The notes below the pieces were generated by a model. That model was given only the letters and a program-made list of their open reading frames with translations. It had not been told where the DNA came from and did not search any database. Shown piece after piece: positions 55,753-64,000 of a stretch of DNA of 64,000 bases (positions are counted from its first letter, which is position 1; each line of letters opens with the position of its first letter). Both the position numbers and the translations under genes were made by a program. The DNA lies in assembly GCF_001499855.1 (NCBI RefSeq), contig NZ_LQIK01000023.1, forward strand, positions 1 through 64,000. Reading direction: 5' to 3'. The DNA is from Mycobacterium sp. GA-0227b. GTDB lineage: Bacteria; Actinomycetota; Actinomycetes; Mycobacteriales; Mycobacteriaceae.

Positions 55753-57534
55753 TTAATCCCGTCCCGTCGCGTGCGCGGCTGCCCGTCGCTCCCTGGCGAT
55801 CTGTTGCACCGCACCGAGGCCGTTGAGCGAAGGCTTGGCCATGGTCGGCGACTTCGACGCCATGTACACCAGCGGCCACGTCACGAGGAAGACCACCACC
55901 ACGTCGAGAACCGTTGTCAGGCCGAGGGTGAACGCGAAGCCCTTGACCTGACCCACGGCCAGGATGTACAGCACCACCGCGGCAAGCAGTGTCACCGCGT
56001 TGCCGGAGACGATGGTCTTGCGCGCGCGTGCCCAGCCGCGCGGTACCGCCGACCGGAACGAACGCCCTTCGCGGATCTCGTCTTTGATGCGTTCGAAGAA
56101 CACCACGAAGGAGTCCGCCGTCATGCCGATACCGATGATCAGACCGGCGATGCCGGCCAGGTCGAGCGTGTACCCGATCCATCTGCCGAGCAGCACCAGT
56201 ATCGCGTAAACCATTGCGCCGGAAGCGACGAGCGACAGCGCGGTCAGTACGCCCAGCATCCGGTAGTAGAGCAGAGAGTAGAGCAGAACCAACGCCAATC
56301 CGACCGCGCCGGCAATGAGACCGGCCCGCAGTGACGACAGACCCAATGTGGCGGAGACGGTTTCGGCCTCCGACGACTCGAACGACAACGGCAGCGAGCC
56401 ATACTTCAGCACGTTGGCCAATTCACGCGCGGTCTGCTGGTTGAACTGACCCGTGATCTGGGTACGTCCGCCCGGGATCGCCTCCCGGATCTCGGGTGCG
56501 CTCATCACTTTGGTGTCGAGCACGAACGCGGTCTGGGTGCCGACGTTGGCGGCGGTGAAGTCCGCCCAGGTCTTCGCTCCCTCACCCTTGAACTGGAGGT
56601 CGACGACGTACTCGCCGCGCTGCTGGTCCAGACCGGAGGTGGCGTCCTCGATCTGCTCACCGTTGATGATCGCCTTGTCCAGCAGGTACACCTGGCTGCC
56701 GTCGTCCGAGCAGGTGACGAGCGGAAGGTTCGGATCGTCATTGCCGGCGAGGACGTCTTCCTCATCGCAGCGGGTGGCCTGGAACTGCAGGGCCAGAATC
56801 TGGATCTGCTGGTCGGTGCTCTGCCGCAACTGCTTCTCGTCGGCGATGCGCTGCTGCAGCGGAACGTCCTCCGGTGACTGCGGCTCAGCCTGCGGCGGCG
56901 CGGGCGGTGCCGACGAGGGCGCCGGGGTGGGAGGCGGCTCGGGCGCCGGTTGCGTCGGCGGTTGCTGCGGATAGGGCCGCGGCTGCGGGGCCGGCGGTAC
57001 CGCCGGGGCGGCGGGTGGCGCGGCGGGTGGCTCGCCCGGTTGCGTCGGAACCCCGGGCTCCGCGGGTGCGCCCGGCGGCTGGCCGGGCAGCATCGGGGCA
57101 CCCGGTGGTGCGCCCGGCGGGGCCTCCGCCGGCGGCTGCTGGCCGGGGCTTTCGGCGGGGATGACATGGATGACCGGCCGGATGTACAGCCGCGCGGTCT
57201 GGCCCAGGTTGCGGGCGTCGCTGCTCTCGCTGCCGGGCACCGTGATGACGAGGTTGTTGCCGTCGATGATCACTTCGGAACCGGACACGCCGAGCCCGTT
57301 GACTCGGTCGTTGATGATCTGCTGCGCCTGGTTCAGCGCATCACGGGTGGGCGGCGACCCGTCGGGCGTGCGTGCAGTCAGGGTGACGCGGGTGCCGCCC
57401 TGCAGGTCGATGCCCAGTTTCGGCTCGGGCTTCTTGTCCCCGGTCAGAAAGACCAGGCAGAAGGCGCCGACGAGCAACACCAGAAACAGCGACAGGTAGC
57501 GGGCAGGGTGCACCGGCGTCGAAGACGATGCCAC
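55753..57534 (-). CDS. secD: Protein translocase subunit SecD with a long proline-rich insertion
   Basis: The 593-residue SecD has helix 1 ([18 protein letters not shown]), the conserved [12 protein letters not shown], and C-terminal helices with [27 protein letters not shown]. Between residues about 126 and 222, in the first extracytoplasmic domain, is a stretch of nearly 100 residues dominated by Pro, Ala, Gly and Gln with few charges. Mycobacterial SecD proteins tend to have such insertions, but this one is long. It may span the cell-wall gap or bind partners, and it would demand EF-P during translation. Confidence 0.95.
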   Translation of the reverse strand: MASSSTPVHPARYLSLFLVLLVGAFCLVFLTGDKKPEPKLGIDLQGGTRVTLTARTPDGSPPTRDALNQAQQIINDRVNGLGVSGSEVIIDGNNLVITVPGSESSDARNLGQTARLYIRPVIHVIPAESPGQQPPAEAPPGAPPGAPMLPGQPPGAPAEPGVPTQPGEPPAAPPAAPAVPPAPQPRPYPQQPPTQPAPEPPPTPAPSSAPPAPPQAEPQSPEDVPLQQRIADEKQLRQSTDQQIQILALQFQATRCDEEDVLAGNDDPNLPLVTCSDDGSQVYLLDKAIINGEQIEDATSGLDQQRGEYVVDLQFKGEGAKTWADFTAANVGTQTAFVLDTKVMSAPEIREAIPGGRTQITGQFNQQTARELANVLKYGSLPLSFESSEAETVSATLGLSSLRAGLIAGAVGLALVLLYSLLYYRMLGVLTALSLVASGAMVYAILVLLGRWIGYTLDLAGIAGLIIGIGMTADSFVVFFERIKDEIREGRSFRSAVPRGWARARKTIVSGNAVTLLAAVVLYILAVGQVKGFAFTLGLTTVLDVVVVFLVTWPLVYMASKSPTMAKPSLNGLGAVQQIARERRAAAHATGRD

Positions 57535-57612
57535 GTTTCCTCAGGTCTCCTCGAGATCGGTTCGTCAGCACCGCAAGGGTACGGGCTCCAGCTGTGTCCT
57601 TGGGCCTCGGAC

Positions 57613-57948
57613 TCAGCCGTCGGTCTTGGTGTTCGGGCTTTCGGTGAGCTCGGTGGCCGTCGACTCGGGCTCGACGTCGTCGAACTCGTCGTCATCGGTG
57701 ATGCGGTCGCGCACGGCGAGCTTCATCCAGGTGGTGACGACGCCGGGCGCGATCTCCAGCTCGACTTCGTCGTCGGTGATGCCGGTGATGGTTCCGACAA
57801 GACCCGACGTGGTGTGCACGCGGTCCCCGATTTGCAGCGAATTGTGCAGGTCGATGGTGGCCTGCATCGCCTTTTTCTGGCGGCGCGACGCGAAGAACAT
57901 GAACGCGCCCAGCACGATGAGCAGGGGCAGGAAGACGACCAGATCCAT
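57613..57948 (-). CDS. yajC: Preprotein translocase subunit YajC
   Basis: A 111-residue protein with one N-terminal membrane helix (MDLVVFLPLLIVLGAFMFFASRRQKKAM) and the YajC core DLHNSLQIGDRVHTTSGLVGTITGITDDEVELEIAPGVVTTWMKLAVRDRI. The tail is acidic and disordered. YajC associates with SecDF. It lies upstream of secD (78 nt gap), as in most bacteria, and starts the yajC-secD-secF unit. Confidence 0.94.
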   Translation of the reverse strand: MDLVVFLPLLIVLGAFMFFASRRQKKAMQATIDLHNSLQIGDRVHTTSGLVGTITGITDDEVELEIAPGVVTTWMKLAVRDRITDDDEFDDVEPESTATELTESPNTKTDG

Positions 57949-58086
57949 GGCAACAAAGTCTTTCGTTAGGTCTTGTGGTCACGGCGCAGCGACAGTGGGG
58001 CCGCGCGCCCATAACTGACCAGTGTGCCATTGCGCATGTCCGCGCCGATGGGCCCGCCCTCCCGAGCCATCGCGATTTGCGGAGTC

Positions 58087-58926
58087 CTAACGGCGCTGAC
58101 CGCCGGTGCGACTCCACAAATCACTCAGTAACCGGACGATTCGGTCGCGGTCGACCAGCAACGGAGACACATGCCCGGTCCCTGCGACCTCCTCGACGCG
58201 GCAGTCCGGGATGGCGGTGCACGTTCGGCGGGCCTCCTCGGGGCGCCAACCCATCACGTCCTCGCGCACCGACATCACCAGCGTGGGGACCTTGACGTCG
58301 GCCAGTAGGCCTTCCACGCCGGCGCGTTTGAGCATCATCGACCGCATCGCGTGATACATGCCGCTGCGGTCGGCATCTCGGAATGCCGCCATCGTCACCC
58401 GTGCGTGTTCCGGATGACCTGTCACGGATTCGGCGCCGAGCAGCGAGTCCGACAGCTGCTTCATGATGAAGCCGTTGGGTCCGGCAAACCGGTAGATCTC
58501 GACGAGCGGCCAACCCTTCGTGAGCTTCTCCGCCATGGTGAACCCCCGTACCGGCGTCCCGATCGTCGTGAGCGTGCGCAACCGTGGCTTGTCCGCGGCG
58601 GCGAGCCAGATACCGATGTGCCCACCCCACGCGTTGCCCACCCAGTCGACGGGCTCCGTGATGCCGAGACGATCCAATGCCTGCTCTGCTGCGGCGACGA
58701 CTTCTTCGAAGGCGAAGTCGCGCCGGACGGCCTCACTCTTGCCGTGGGACGGACCGTCGATCGTGTAGACGGTTCGGTCGCGGGCGAGTGTGTCCACCAG
58801 GGCACCCCAAGACCGCGAGTCGACGAAGAGGCTGTGCCACAACACCACCGGCGGCCCCGCTCCCGTGCGACGAACGTGTAGCCGGCAGAGGTCGGTGCTG
58901 ACGAAATTCGGGCTGGAGGCGGTCAT
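58087..58926 (-). CDS. Alpha/beta-fold hydrolase
   Basis: A 279-residue alpha/beta hydrolase: LHVRRTGAGPPVVLWHSLFVDSRSWGALVDTLARDRTVYTIDGPSHGKSE, the nucleophile-elbow region VDWVGNAWGGHIGIWLA, where the usual G-x-S-x-G reads G-N-A-W-G, and GTGHVSPLL with the catalytic His. The missing Ser means it may be an inactive or perhydrolase/ligand-binding homologue, or may use another nucleophile. ATG chosen after a good spacing; the frame extends 60 nt upstream across the divergent MarR operator. Confidence 0.82.
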   Translation of the reverse strand: MTASSPNFVSTDLCRLHVRRTGAGPPVVLWHSLFVDSRSWGALVDTLARDRTVYTIDGPSHGKSEAVRRDFAFEEVVAAAEQALDRLGITEPVDWVGNAWGGHIGIWLAAADKPRLRTLTTIGTPVRGFTMAEKLTKGWPLVEIYRFAGPNGFIMKQLSDSLLGAESVTGHPEHARVTMAAFRDADRSGMYHAMRSMMLKRAGVEGLLADVKVPTLVMSVREDVMGWRPEEARRTCTAIPDCRVEEVAGTGHVSPLLVDRDRIVRLLSDLWSRTGGQRR

Positions 58927-58939
58927 GGGGCCCTCGATT

Positions 58940-58971
58940 ACTTCGGAAACCGAAACTTCGGTAACCGTAGT
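58940..58971. promoter_or_regulatory. MarR-type dyad between the hydrolase and MarR genes
   Basis: The core ACCGAAACTTCGGT (58949-58962) has perfect 6-bp arms around 2 nt; symmetry extends to about 24 of 32 positions. It lies 14 nt from both start codons, a position for joint control of the divergent hydrolase and MarR genes by the MarR protein. Confidence 0.6.
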
Positions 58972-58984
58972 ATCCTCGGTGGTC

Positions 58985-59449
58985 ATGGCTTCGTCAAGGC
59001 ATCAGACGCCAGACCGTCAAGCGGTCGGACAACTACTCCTCCGTCTGCTGCGGGAGTTTCGCGACGATCTGGCAGCCCCCCGCGCCGAGGCCGGCTACGG
59101 CGATGTACGCGAGCCACACTTGGCGATCTTCGGCAATATCCGGACGGGCGGCATCCGGCTCACCGAACTCGCCGATCGCGCCCAGCTGAGCCTTGCTGCG
59201 ACCTCGGAGCTAGTCAACGACCTCGAGTCGCTGGGCTACCTCAGCCGAGCGCCGGATCCCGCGGACGGCCGGGCCAAGCTGATCGATCTGACCAAACGCG
59301 GACGAGCTCTCATGGCCGACGCCGGCGCCCGCGTCGCCGACATCGAAGCGCGCTGGGCGGACGTCGTCGGTGAACGGAACTTCGCTCAGATGTGCCAGAC
59401 GATGCAACGCCTGTTGGACGGACTCAACCCCGAAGATGCCCGGCGCTAG
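58985..59449 (+). CDS. MarR-family transcriptional regulator
   Basis: A 154-residue winged-helix regulator: VGQLLLRLLREFRDDLAAPRAEAGYGDVREPHLAIFGNIRTGGIRLTELADRAQLSLAATSELVNDLESLGYLSRAPDPADGRAKLIDLTKRGRALMADA, a standard MarR domain with the DxRxK-type wing. ATG chosen; a GTG 6 nt upstream is possible. It diverges from the hydrolase across a dyad operator and is convergent with a short P450-like gene. Confidence 0.88.
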   Translation: MASSRHQTPDRQAVGQLLLRLLREFRDDLAAPRAEAGYGDVREPHLAIFGNIRTGGIRLTELADRAQLSLAATSELVNDLESLGYLSRAPDPADGRAKLIDLTKRGRALMADAGARVADIEARWADVVGERNFAQMCQTMQRLLDGLNPEDARR

Positions 59450-59754
59450 AAGGTGGCGGCGCCCACCAGCGTGGCGACGAAACGGTGGATGTCGTCGGCG
59501 GTGAGTTCGACGCCGTCGACCTCGAGGTCGATCAGGTGCGAAAGGAGATCGTCGGTCGGCTTCCAGCAGCGGTCGGCGATCATCACATCGACGTACTGGT
59601 ACAGCGCTTCTTCGTCGTGCGACGTCATCGGACCCGCGGCCCACCGCGCGAACATCGGCCAGTCCTCTTCAGGGAAGCCGAGTGCCTCACACACCGCAGT
59701 TGCTGAATGTTGGCGTGCGGCAATGGAATCAGTGATGCCACGCCTCTCGGCCAT
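59446..59754 (-). CDS. Cytochrome P450-like fragment
   Basis: A 102-residue protein resembling only the middle of a bacterial P450: VCEALGFPEEDWPMFARWA corresponds to the helix E-F part, and ALYQYVDVMIADRCWKPTDDLLSHLIDLEVDGVELTADDIHRFVATLVGAATF to the G-H helices and the beginning of helix I, ending before the oxygen-activating Thr. There is no ExxR and no heme-binding Cys, so it cannot be a P450 enzyme. GGAG 7 nt before the ATG shows an intact translation signal. It is either a decayed gene or a small protein kept for another role. Confidence 0.55.
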   Translation of the reverse strand: MAERRGITDSIAARQHSATAVCEALGFPEEDWPMFARWAAGPMTSHDEEALYQYVDVMIADRCWKPTDDLLSHLIDLEVDGVELTADDIHRFVATLVGAATF

Positions 59755-59934
59755 CCGGGTCTCCTAAGCAATAAGTGAAAAGGCGGTTTATCGGCGCCAC
59801 CGATACGGCGCGGTTACATAGCCAGGCTAGCTTCTGTGCAGGACTCGTTCAGTCATGCAGATCACAGCGACCCGGTGAGACTCGTCGCACGGGCGTCGAC
59901 TTGGGACCTACGTCACCCGAACCCGGACACGACG

Positions 59935-59982
59935 AGACGCGCAGTGCCCCGAACACGGCGCGCGTCGGGGCACTGCGCGTCT
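59935..59982. terminator. Perfect 18-bp stem-loop
   Basis: AGACGCGCAGTGCCCCGA pairs perfectly with TCGGGGCACTGCGCGTCT, 18 bp, around a 12-nt GC-rich loop. It lies 11 nt beyond the stop of the downstream membrane-protein gene (minus strand) and is thus in place as its terminator. It is the longest perfect inverted repeat I saw in the window. Confidence 0.75.
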
Positions 59983-59993
59983 GATACAGGCAG

Positions 59994-60752
59994 TTACCGG
60001 TGTGCGAAGCGGCCGCGGCTCCCACCACCGCTGCGGAACCTGTCCAGCAGGCTGCGGCGGCGCGGCGGCGTGGTGTCGGCCGTGGGGCCGACGACCTCGG
60101 TCCGCTGCTCGGCCATCGCGGGCTGCGCAGCCGCCACGGGTTGGTCCGTAGACGTCGTGCGTTGCTCTGCCATCGCGGGCTCACCGACAACGGGAGCAGG
60201 TTCGGCGACGGTGTGAGCCGGCTGCTCGGCGACCGCGCCCGCAGTCACCGGGCGGTCCGCCCACTCGACGTCACGAACGCTGCGCACCGAGATCCGCCCC
60301 AGCGCGGCCGCGCCGAGGAAGACGATCAGCGCGCCGAGCCCGTAGAAGTACGTCAGCTCGAGCGCGACCTCTTTGCCTTCGGTCGCGGCGACAGGCACAC
60401 CCGCATCGCCGATCCCCAGCGGTCCGGCCAGGGCACGGCCGATGATGAACCACGCGCCGCCCGCGACGGCCAGCCAGCCGCCCAGCATCGCCGTCGCGCG
60501 GTTACGCGACATGAGCAGCAGCAATCCGCCCAGCACGGTCACCACGCCCGGCAGCACCTCCAGCCAGCCACGCCCGGTCGTCCACGTCCACGCCTGATCC
60601 GGGCTGAACGCGAAATTGAACAGCGGGCCGACGAATGGAACCAGCGCACCCCACGCGCCCAACAGAATCAACAGGAAACCGCTCATGGCCCCGCGGCTGC
60701 GCGGCATCCGCATCCGCCCACCCCGCGGCCGTACACGCGTATCGGTCATCAT
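59994..60752 (-). CDS. Hypothetical four-helix membrane protein with repeated C-terminal tail
   Basis: A 252-residue protein with four membrane helices (AMSGFLLILLGAWGALVPFVG, WLEVLPGVVTVLGGLLLLM, AMLGGWLAVAGGAWFIIGRAL and LTYFYGLGALIVFLGAAALG). A cytoplasmic tail of about 85 residues, rich in Ala, Glu, Pro and Thr, contains PAMAEQRT twice and ends in a basic RRRSLLDRFRSGGGSRGRFAHR. I recognise no family with confidence. An AGGAGG site sits just before two ATGs. A strong hairpin follows the stop. Confidence 0.65.
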   Translation of the reverse strand: MMTDTRVRPRGGRMRMPRSRGAMSGFLLILLGAWGALVPFVGPLFNFAFSPDQAWTWTTGRGWLEVLPGVVTVLGGLLLLMSRNRATAMLGGWLAVAGGAWFIIGRALAGPLGIGDAGVPVAATEGKEVALELTYFYGLGALIVFLGAAALGRISVRSVRDVEWADRPVTAGAVAEQPAHTVAEPAPVVGEPAMAEQRTTSTDQPVAAAQPAMAEQRTEVVGPTADTTPPRRRSLLDRFRSGGGSRGRFAHR

Positions 60753-60822
60753 GCCTCCTAGGTCGCTGGCTGATTACCCACGTTGACGGCCCCGTAACCG
60801 GTGTTTGGCTACGTTTGGCCCT

Positions 60823-61449
60823 ATGCGACTCGACGGTGACACAGCCCGCCGCGTTTTGGCCGACGCGTGGGACCGCTGGGCACGCCGGTGCGCGCAACTG
60901 ACGGCGCAGGAGTGGGCGACACCGACCCGATGTAACGGCTGGGACGTTGCGGCGCTGCTCGCCCACGTCACTCCCGAGCCGGCCATGTTCGACCGGTTCG
61001 CCGACGCGGTCATCGCAGGGCCCGCCGCGGTCACGGACGCCGCGGTGCTGTTGCGCCGCTTCAACGAGCCCGACGGGGTGGCCAACACGGACGCCGAGAG
61101 CCTCGCCGAGTCGGCCGTGTCGCGAGCCGCAGCCCTGACCCCGCAGGCCGCCGCCGACCGGTTCACCGAATGCGCGCGGCTCCTGCGCGCCACCCCGATG
61201 CCGGCCGACATCGCGATCGCGTATCCGTTCGTCGGCAGCACCACGTTGGCGGTCGTCGCCGAGACCGCCTTGATGGAGGCGACGGTGCACCTGCTCGACC
61301 TTGCCGACGCGGTCGGCGGGGTCGAACCGTCCACCGAAGCGGTGACGGCGACGCGCGACTTGCTGATCGCCGTGCCGGATCCCACCGCCGCTGTCGAAGT
61401 GCTCGCCGGGCGCTCGGCCCCAGAAGCGGCCGTCCCGGCGATCCGCTGA
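60823..61449 (+). CDS. DinB/maleylpyruvate isomerase-like protein
   Basis: A 208-residue helical-bundle protein of the mycothiol-dependent maleylpyruvate isomerase/DinB superfamily: LDGDTARRVLADAWDRWARRCAQLTAQEWATPTRCNGWDVAALLAHVTPEPAMFDRF is its opening, with W-D-V-x-x-L-L-A-H holding a metal-ligand His. VAETALMEATVHLLDLADAVGG supplies a second His. These positions suggest a divalent metal site and thiol (mycothiol) chemistry; the substrate is unknown. ATG chosen; a TTG 18 nt upstream is possible. Confidence 0.78.
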   Translation: MRLDGDTARRVLADAWDRWARRCAQLTAQEWATPTRCNGWDVAALLAHVTPEPAMFDRFADAVIAGPAAVTDAAVLLRRFNEPDGVANTDAESLAESAVSRAAALTPQAAADRFTECARLLRATPMPADIAIAYPFVGSTTLAVVAETALMEATVHLLDLADAVGGVEPSTEAVTATRDLLIAVPDPTAAVEVLAGRSAPEAAVPAIR

Positions 61450-61505
61450 CCAGGCGCTACGCCACACGCCAAGCCCGGTCGCATGCCGGACGGGCATCAG
61501 GAATA

Positions 61506-61532
61506 CAATTAGTTTTACTAACGATGTAATTG
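61506..61532. promoter_or_regulatory. AT-rich nested dyads upstream of the carboxylic acid reductase gene
   Basis: CAATTA (61506-61511) and TAATTG (61527-61532) are inverted around a segment that contains TTAGT-TTT-ACTAA (61509-61521). The 27-bp island is very A+T-rich for this genome and lies 52 nt upstream of the car start, so it may be a promoter or operator. Confidence 0.4.
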
Positions 61533-61583
61533 GTGGACGCAACGGCGCGCCCCTCATATCCGTGCACTTCGAAAGATTCCGTG

Positions 61584-64000
61584 ATGACTTCTGATATTCG
61601 TGAAACCAGGTTGGCCCGCCGCATCTCCCACCTGTTCGCCAGCGATCCCCAGTTCGCCGCCGCCCAACCGAACGAACACATCGCCCACGCGATCGAAGCG
61701 TCAGACCTGACCCTCCCCCGTGTTCTCCACACGATCTTCGACGCCTACGCCGACCGGCCCGCGCTCGGACAACGCGCGCTCGAGTTCGTCACCGACGCCG
61801 ATACCGGTAGGACATCTGCGCAACTGCTTTCGCGGTTCGACACCATCACCTATCGCGAACTGTCCGACCGCGTCGACGCCGTCGCCGCCGCGCTGACGCA
61901 CAACGGCGTCCAGCCTGGTGATCGGGTCGCCATCCTCGGCTTCACCAGCATCGACTACACCACCATCGACATGGCACTGCTGCGTGTGGGCGCGGTTTCG
62001 GTGCCCCTGCAGACCAGTGCGCCGGTCGGACAACTCCGGCCCGTCGCCGCCGAAACCGAGCCCGTCGTGATCGCCTCGAGCGTCGACCTCCTCGACGACG
62101 CCGTCGAGGTGATGCTCACCGGCCACCTCCCGCAGCGACTGATGGTGTTCGACTATCACGCACAGCTCGATGACCACCGCGACGCACTTGCGGCCGCGCG
62201 ATCGCGGTTGGCCGAAACCGACGTCGTGGTCGAGACGTTGGTCGACACGCTCGCTCGCGGCCGGGCACTGCCGACTCCGACTCCGTTCGACTTCGGCGAC
62301 GACGACCTCGCGCTGCTGATCTACACCTCGGGCAGCACAGGAACGCCGAAGGGCGCGATGTACCCGGCCAAGATGGTGGCGGGCTCCTGGCGTCGGTCGA
62401 GCATGGCCACGTGGGGGGCCGGAGAAGCGCTTCCGTCGATCACGTTGAACTTCATGCCGATGAGTCACATGATGGGCCGCGGCATCCTGTACGCGACGTT
62501 GGGCGCCGGCGGCATCGGTTATTTCGTTGCCAGGAGCGATCTTTCGACGTTGTTGGATGACCTCGCGTTGGTGCGGCCCACCCAATTGAACTTCGTTCCG
62601 CGGGTCTGGGACATGATCTTTCAACAGTTTCAAAGCGAGGTCGACCGCCAAAGCGCCGCCGGCGTCGGCCGCGGTGCCGCCGAGACCGAAGTCCTGGCCG
62701 ATCTACGCCAGAACCTGCTCGGCGGCCGGTTCGTTTCCGCGATGACGGGCTCCGCGCCGATCTCGGCGGAGATGACGGCGTTCGTCGAATCGCTGCTCGA
62801 CTTGCACCTGACCGACGGTTACGGATCGACCGAAGCCGGCGCGGTTTTCGTCGACGGGCAGGTGGCCCGGCCGCCGGTCATCGACTACAAGCTCGCCGAT
62901 GTCCCGGACCTCGGTTACTTCCGCACCGATCGGCCTTATCCGCGAGGCGAATTGCTGATCAAGTCCGAGACGATGTTCCCGGGCTACTACAAGCGCCCGG
63001 AGACCACTGCGGAGGTGTTCGACGCCGACGGGTACTACCGGACCGGTGATGTCGTCGCGGAATTGGGCCCGGACCGCCTGACCTATCTCGACCGGCGCAA
63101 CAACGTGCTCAAACTGTCGCAGGGCGAGTTCGTCACGGTGTCCAAACTCGAAGCGGCGTTCGGCACCAGCCCGCTTGTTCGCCAGATCTTCGTCTACGGC
63201 AACAGCGCTCGCTCGTACCTGCTCGCGGTGATCGTGCCGACCGAGGATGCGCTCGCCCGCCACAGCGACGACTCGCTGAAGAGTGCGATCACCGAATCCC
63301 TGCAGGACGTGGCCCGGACCGCGGGACTGCAGTCCTATGAGATCCCGCGCGACTTCATCGTGGAGACAACGTCGTTCACGCTCGAGAACGGTCTGCTGAC
63401 CGGTATTCGCAAGCTCGCGCGCCCGAAGCTGAAGGAGCGCTACGGCGAGCGGCTCGAACAGCTCTACAGCCAGCTGGCCGACACCCAGGCCAGCGAATTG
63501 CGCGACCTGCGCCTTCATGGCGCCGACCGACCCGTCATCGAGACGGTCAGCCGCGCCGCAGGTGCGCTCCTCGGCGCCGCGGCAGCCGACGTGCAACCCG
63601 ATGCGCATTTCACCGACCTGGGCGGTGATTCGCTGTCGGCGTTGACCTTCGGCAATCTGCTGACCGAGATCTACGACATCGACGTGCCGGTCGGCGTCAT
63701 CGTCAGCCCTGCGAACGACCTGACGGCGCTGGCGAACTACGTCGAGGCGGCCCGGCGCGGCTCCGTGCGCCCGACGTTCGCATCGGTGCACGGCCGCGAC
63801 ACCGTCGAAGCCCGCGCCGGCGACCTCACGCTGGACAAGTTCGTCGACGCGGAGACGCTCGCGGCGGCACCGTCGTTGCCGGGTCCGGCCTCCGAGGTGC
63901 GCACGGTGCTGCTGACCGGCGCGACGGGTTTCCTCGGCCGGTATCTGGCCCTCGAATGGCTCGAGCGGATGGAGCTGGTCGACGGCAAGGTCATCTGCCT
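61584..64000 (+). CDS. car: Carboxylic acid reductase (FadD9-type), 3' truncated by the window
   Basis: Reduces carboxylic acids to aldehydes with ATP and NADPH. The 805 visible residues contain the adenylation domain ([18 protein letters not shown] at about residue 245; [48 protein letters not shown]), the carrier domain with the phosphopantetheine Ser683 in LGGDSLSAL, and the beginning of the NADPH-binding reductase domain ([22 protein letters not shown]). The rest lies beyond the window; full proteins have about 1150-1180 residues. A phosphopantetheinyl transferase must exist elsewhere. Confidence 0.93.
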   Translation, partial: MTSDIRETRLARRISHLFASDPQFAAAQPNEHIAHAIEASDLTLPRVLHTIFDAYADRPALGQRALEFVTDADTGRTSAQLLSRFDTITYRELSDRVDAVAAALTHNGVQPGDRVAILGFTSIDYTTIDMALLRVGAVSVPLQTSAPVGQLRPVAAETEPVVIASSVDLLDDAVEVMLTGHLPQRLMVFDYHAQLDDHRDALAAARSRLAETDVVVETLVDTLARGRALPTPTPFDFGDDDLALLIYTSGSTGTPKGAMYPAKMVAGSWRRSSMATWGAGEALPSITLNFMPMSHMMGRGILYATLGAGGIGYFVARSDLSTLLDDLALVRPTQLNFVPRVWDMIFQQFQSEVDRQSAAGVGRGAAETEVLADLRQNLLGGRFVSAMTGSAPISAEMTAFVESLLDLHLTDGYGSTEAGAVFVDGQVARPPVIDYKLADVPDLGYFRTDRPYPRGELLIKSETMFPGYYKRPETTAEVFDADGYYRTGDVVAELGPDRLTYLDRRNNVLKLSQGEFVTVSKLEAAFGTSPLVRQIFVYGNSARSYLLAVIVPTEDALARHSDDSLKSAITESLQDVARTAGLQSYEIPRDFIVETTSFTLENGLLTGIRKLARPKLKERYGERLEQLYSQLADTQASELRDLRLHGADRPVIETVSRAAGALLGAAAADVQPDAHFTDLGGDSLSALTFGNLLTEIYDIDVPVGVIVSPANDLTALANYVEAARRGSVRPTFASVHGRDTVEARAGDLTLDKFVDAETLAAAPSLPGPASEVRTVLLTGATGFLGRYLALEWLERMELVDGKVIC

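Noticed and set aside
59775..59984. A 69-codon plus-strand ORF between the P450 fragment and the membrane protein
   Set aside because: It has no clear ribosome binding site, runs through the 18-bp hairpin and has no recognisable pattern.

Overview
The window is high-GC actinobacterial DNA that reads as the chromosome of a rapidly growing, environmental Mycobacterium (Mycolicibacterium type). GTG and TTG starts are common, gene junctions are often 1-8 nt overlaps, and many proteins are recognisably mycobacterial. From general knowledge, the order of core genes parallels the M. tuberculosis Rv2532c-Rv2590 neighbourhood (nusB-efp-pepQ-aro genes, alaS block, aspS, hisS-ppiB-relA-apt-secF-secD-yajC, carboxylic acid reductase), with accessory blocks inserted between conserved islands. 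No rRNA, tRNA, CRISPR, insertion sequence or prophage was seen. No stretch longer than 300 bases lacks a gene; the largest gaps are about 200-240 bases.

Layout. 1-6.4 kb: end of a serine hydrolase, then nusB-efp-pepQ and the overlapping shikimate operon aroC-aroK-aroB-aroQ. 6.4-8 kb: a SnoaL-like/DUF3237/TetR unit with a tandem palindromic operator across its first start codon. 8-14.4 kb: prepilin peptidase, aroE, mltG, ruvX, alaS, YjbQ. 14.5-21.2 kb: small stress and regulatory genes (a GlsB-like protein with a SigF-type promoter, an ArsR-SRPBCC pair), rarA, DUF3097, DUF389. 21.2-24.8 kb: an O-methyltransferase and a thiolase that both appear frameshifted, flanking an HxlR regulator with a clear operator. 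24.8-32.5 kb: aspS, a ketopantoate-reductase-like gene, esterase, zinc peptidase, DUF885 peptidase. 32.5-40.4 kb: a catabolic block (metallo-beta-lactamase fold, NmrA-like, mycofactocin-type SDR, TesB-like thioesterase, TetR, amidohydrolase, two acyl-CoA dehydrogenases) with two near-identical TetR-type operators. 40.4-43.7 kb: a divergent pair, a radical SAM protein with a perfect mycobacterial SOS box and a HelR-type RNA polymerase-protecting helicase-like protein preceded by a rifamycin-associated element. 43.8-58 kb: small membrane or secreted proteins, hisS, tandem cyclophilins, relA, apt, peptide-binding lipoprotein, secF-secD-yajC. 58-64 kb: alpha/beta hydrolase with divergent MarR, a P450 fragment, a membrane protein, a DinB-like protein and a carboxylic acid reductase running off the end.

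The best candidates for new biology are the rifamycin-element/SOS-box divergent pair, the TetR-controlled catabolic block, the SnoaL-DUF3237-TetR operator arrangement, the two close frameshifts, the tandem cyclophilins, and the short tandem repeat that overlaps the 3' end of relA. All functional statements come from reading the sequence and general family knowledge; no database search was run.
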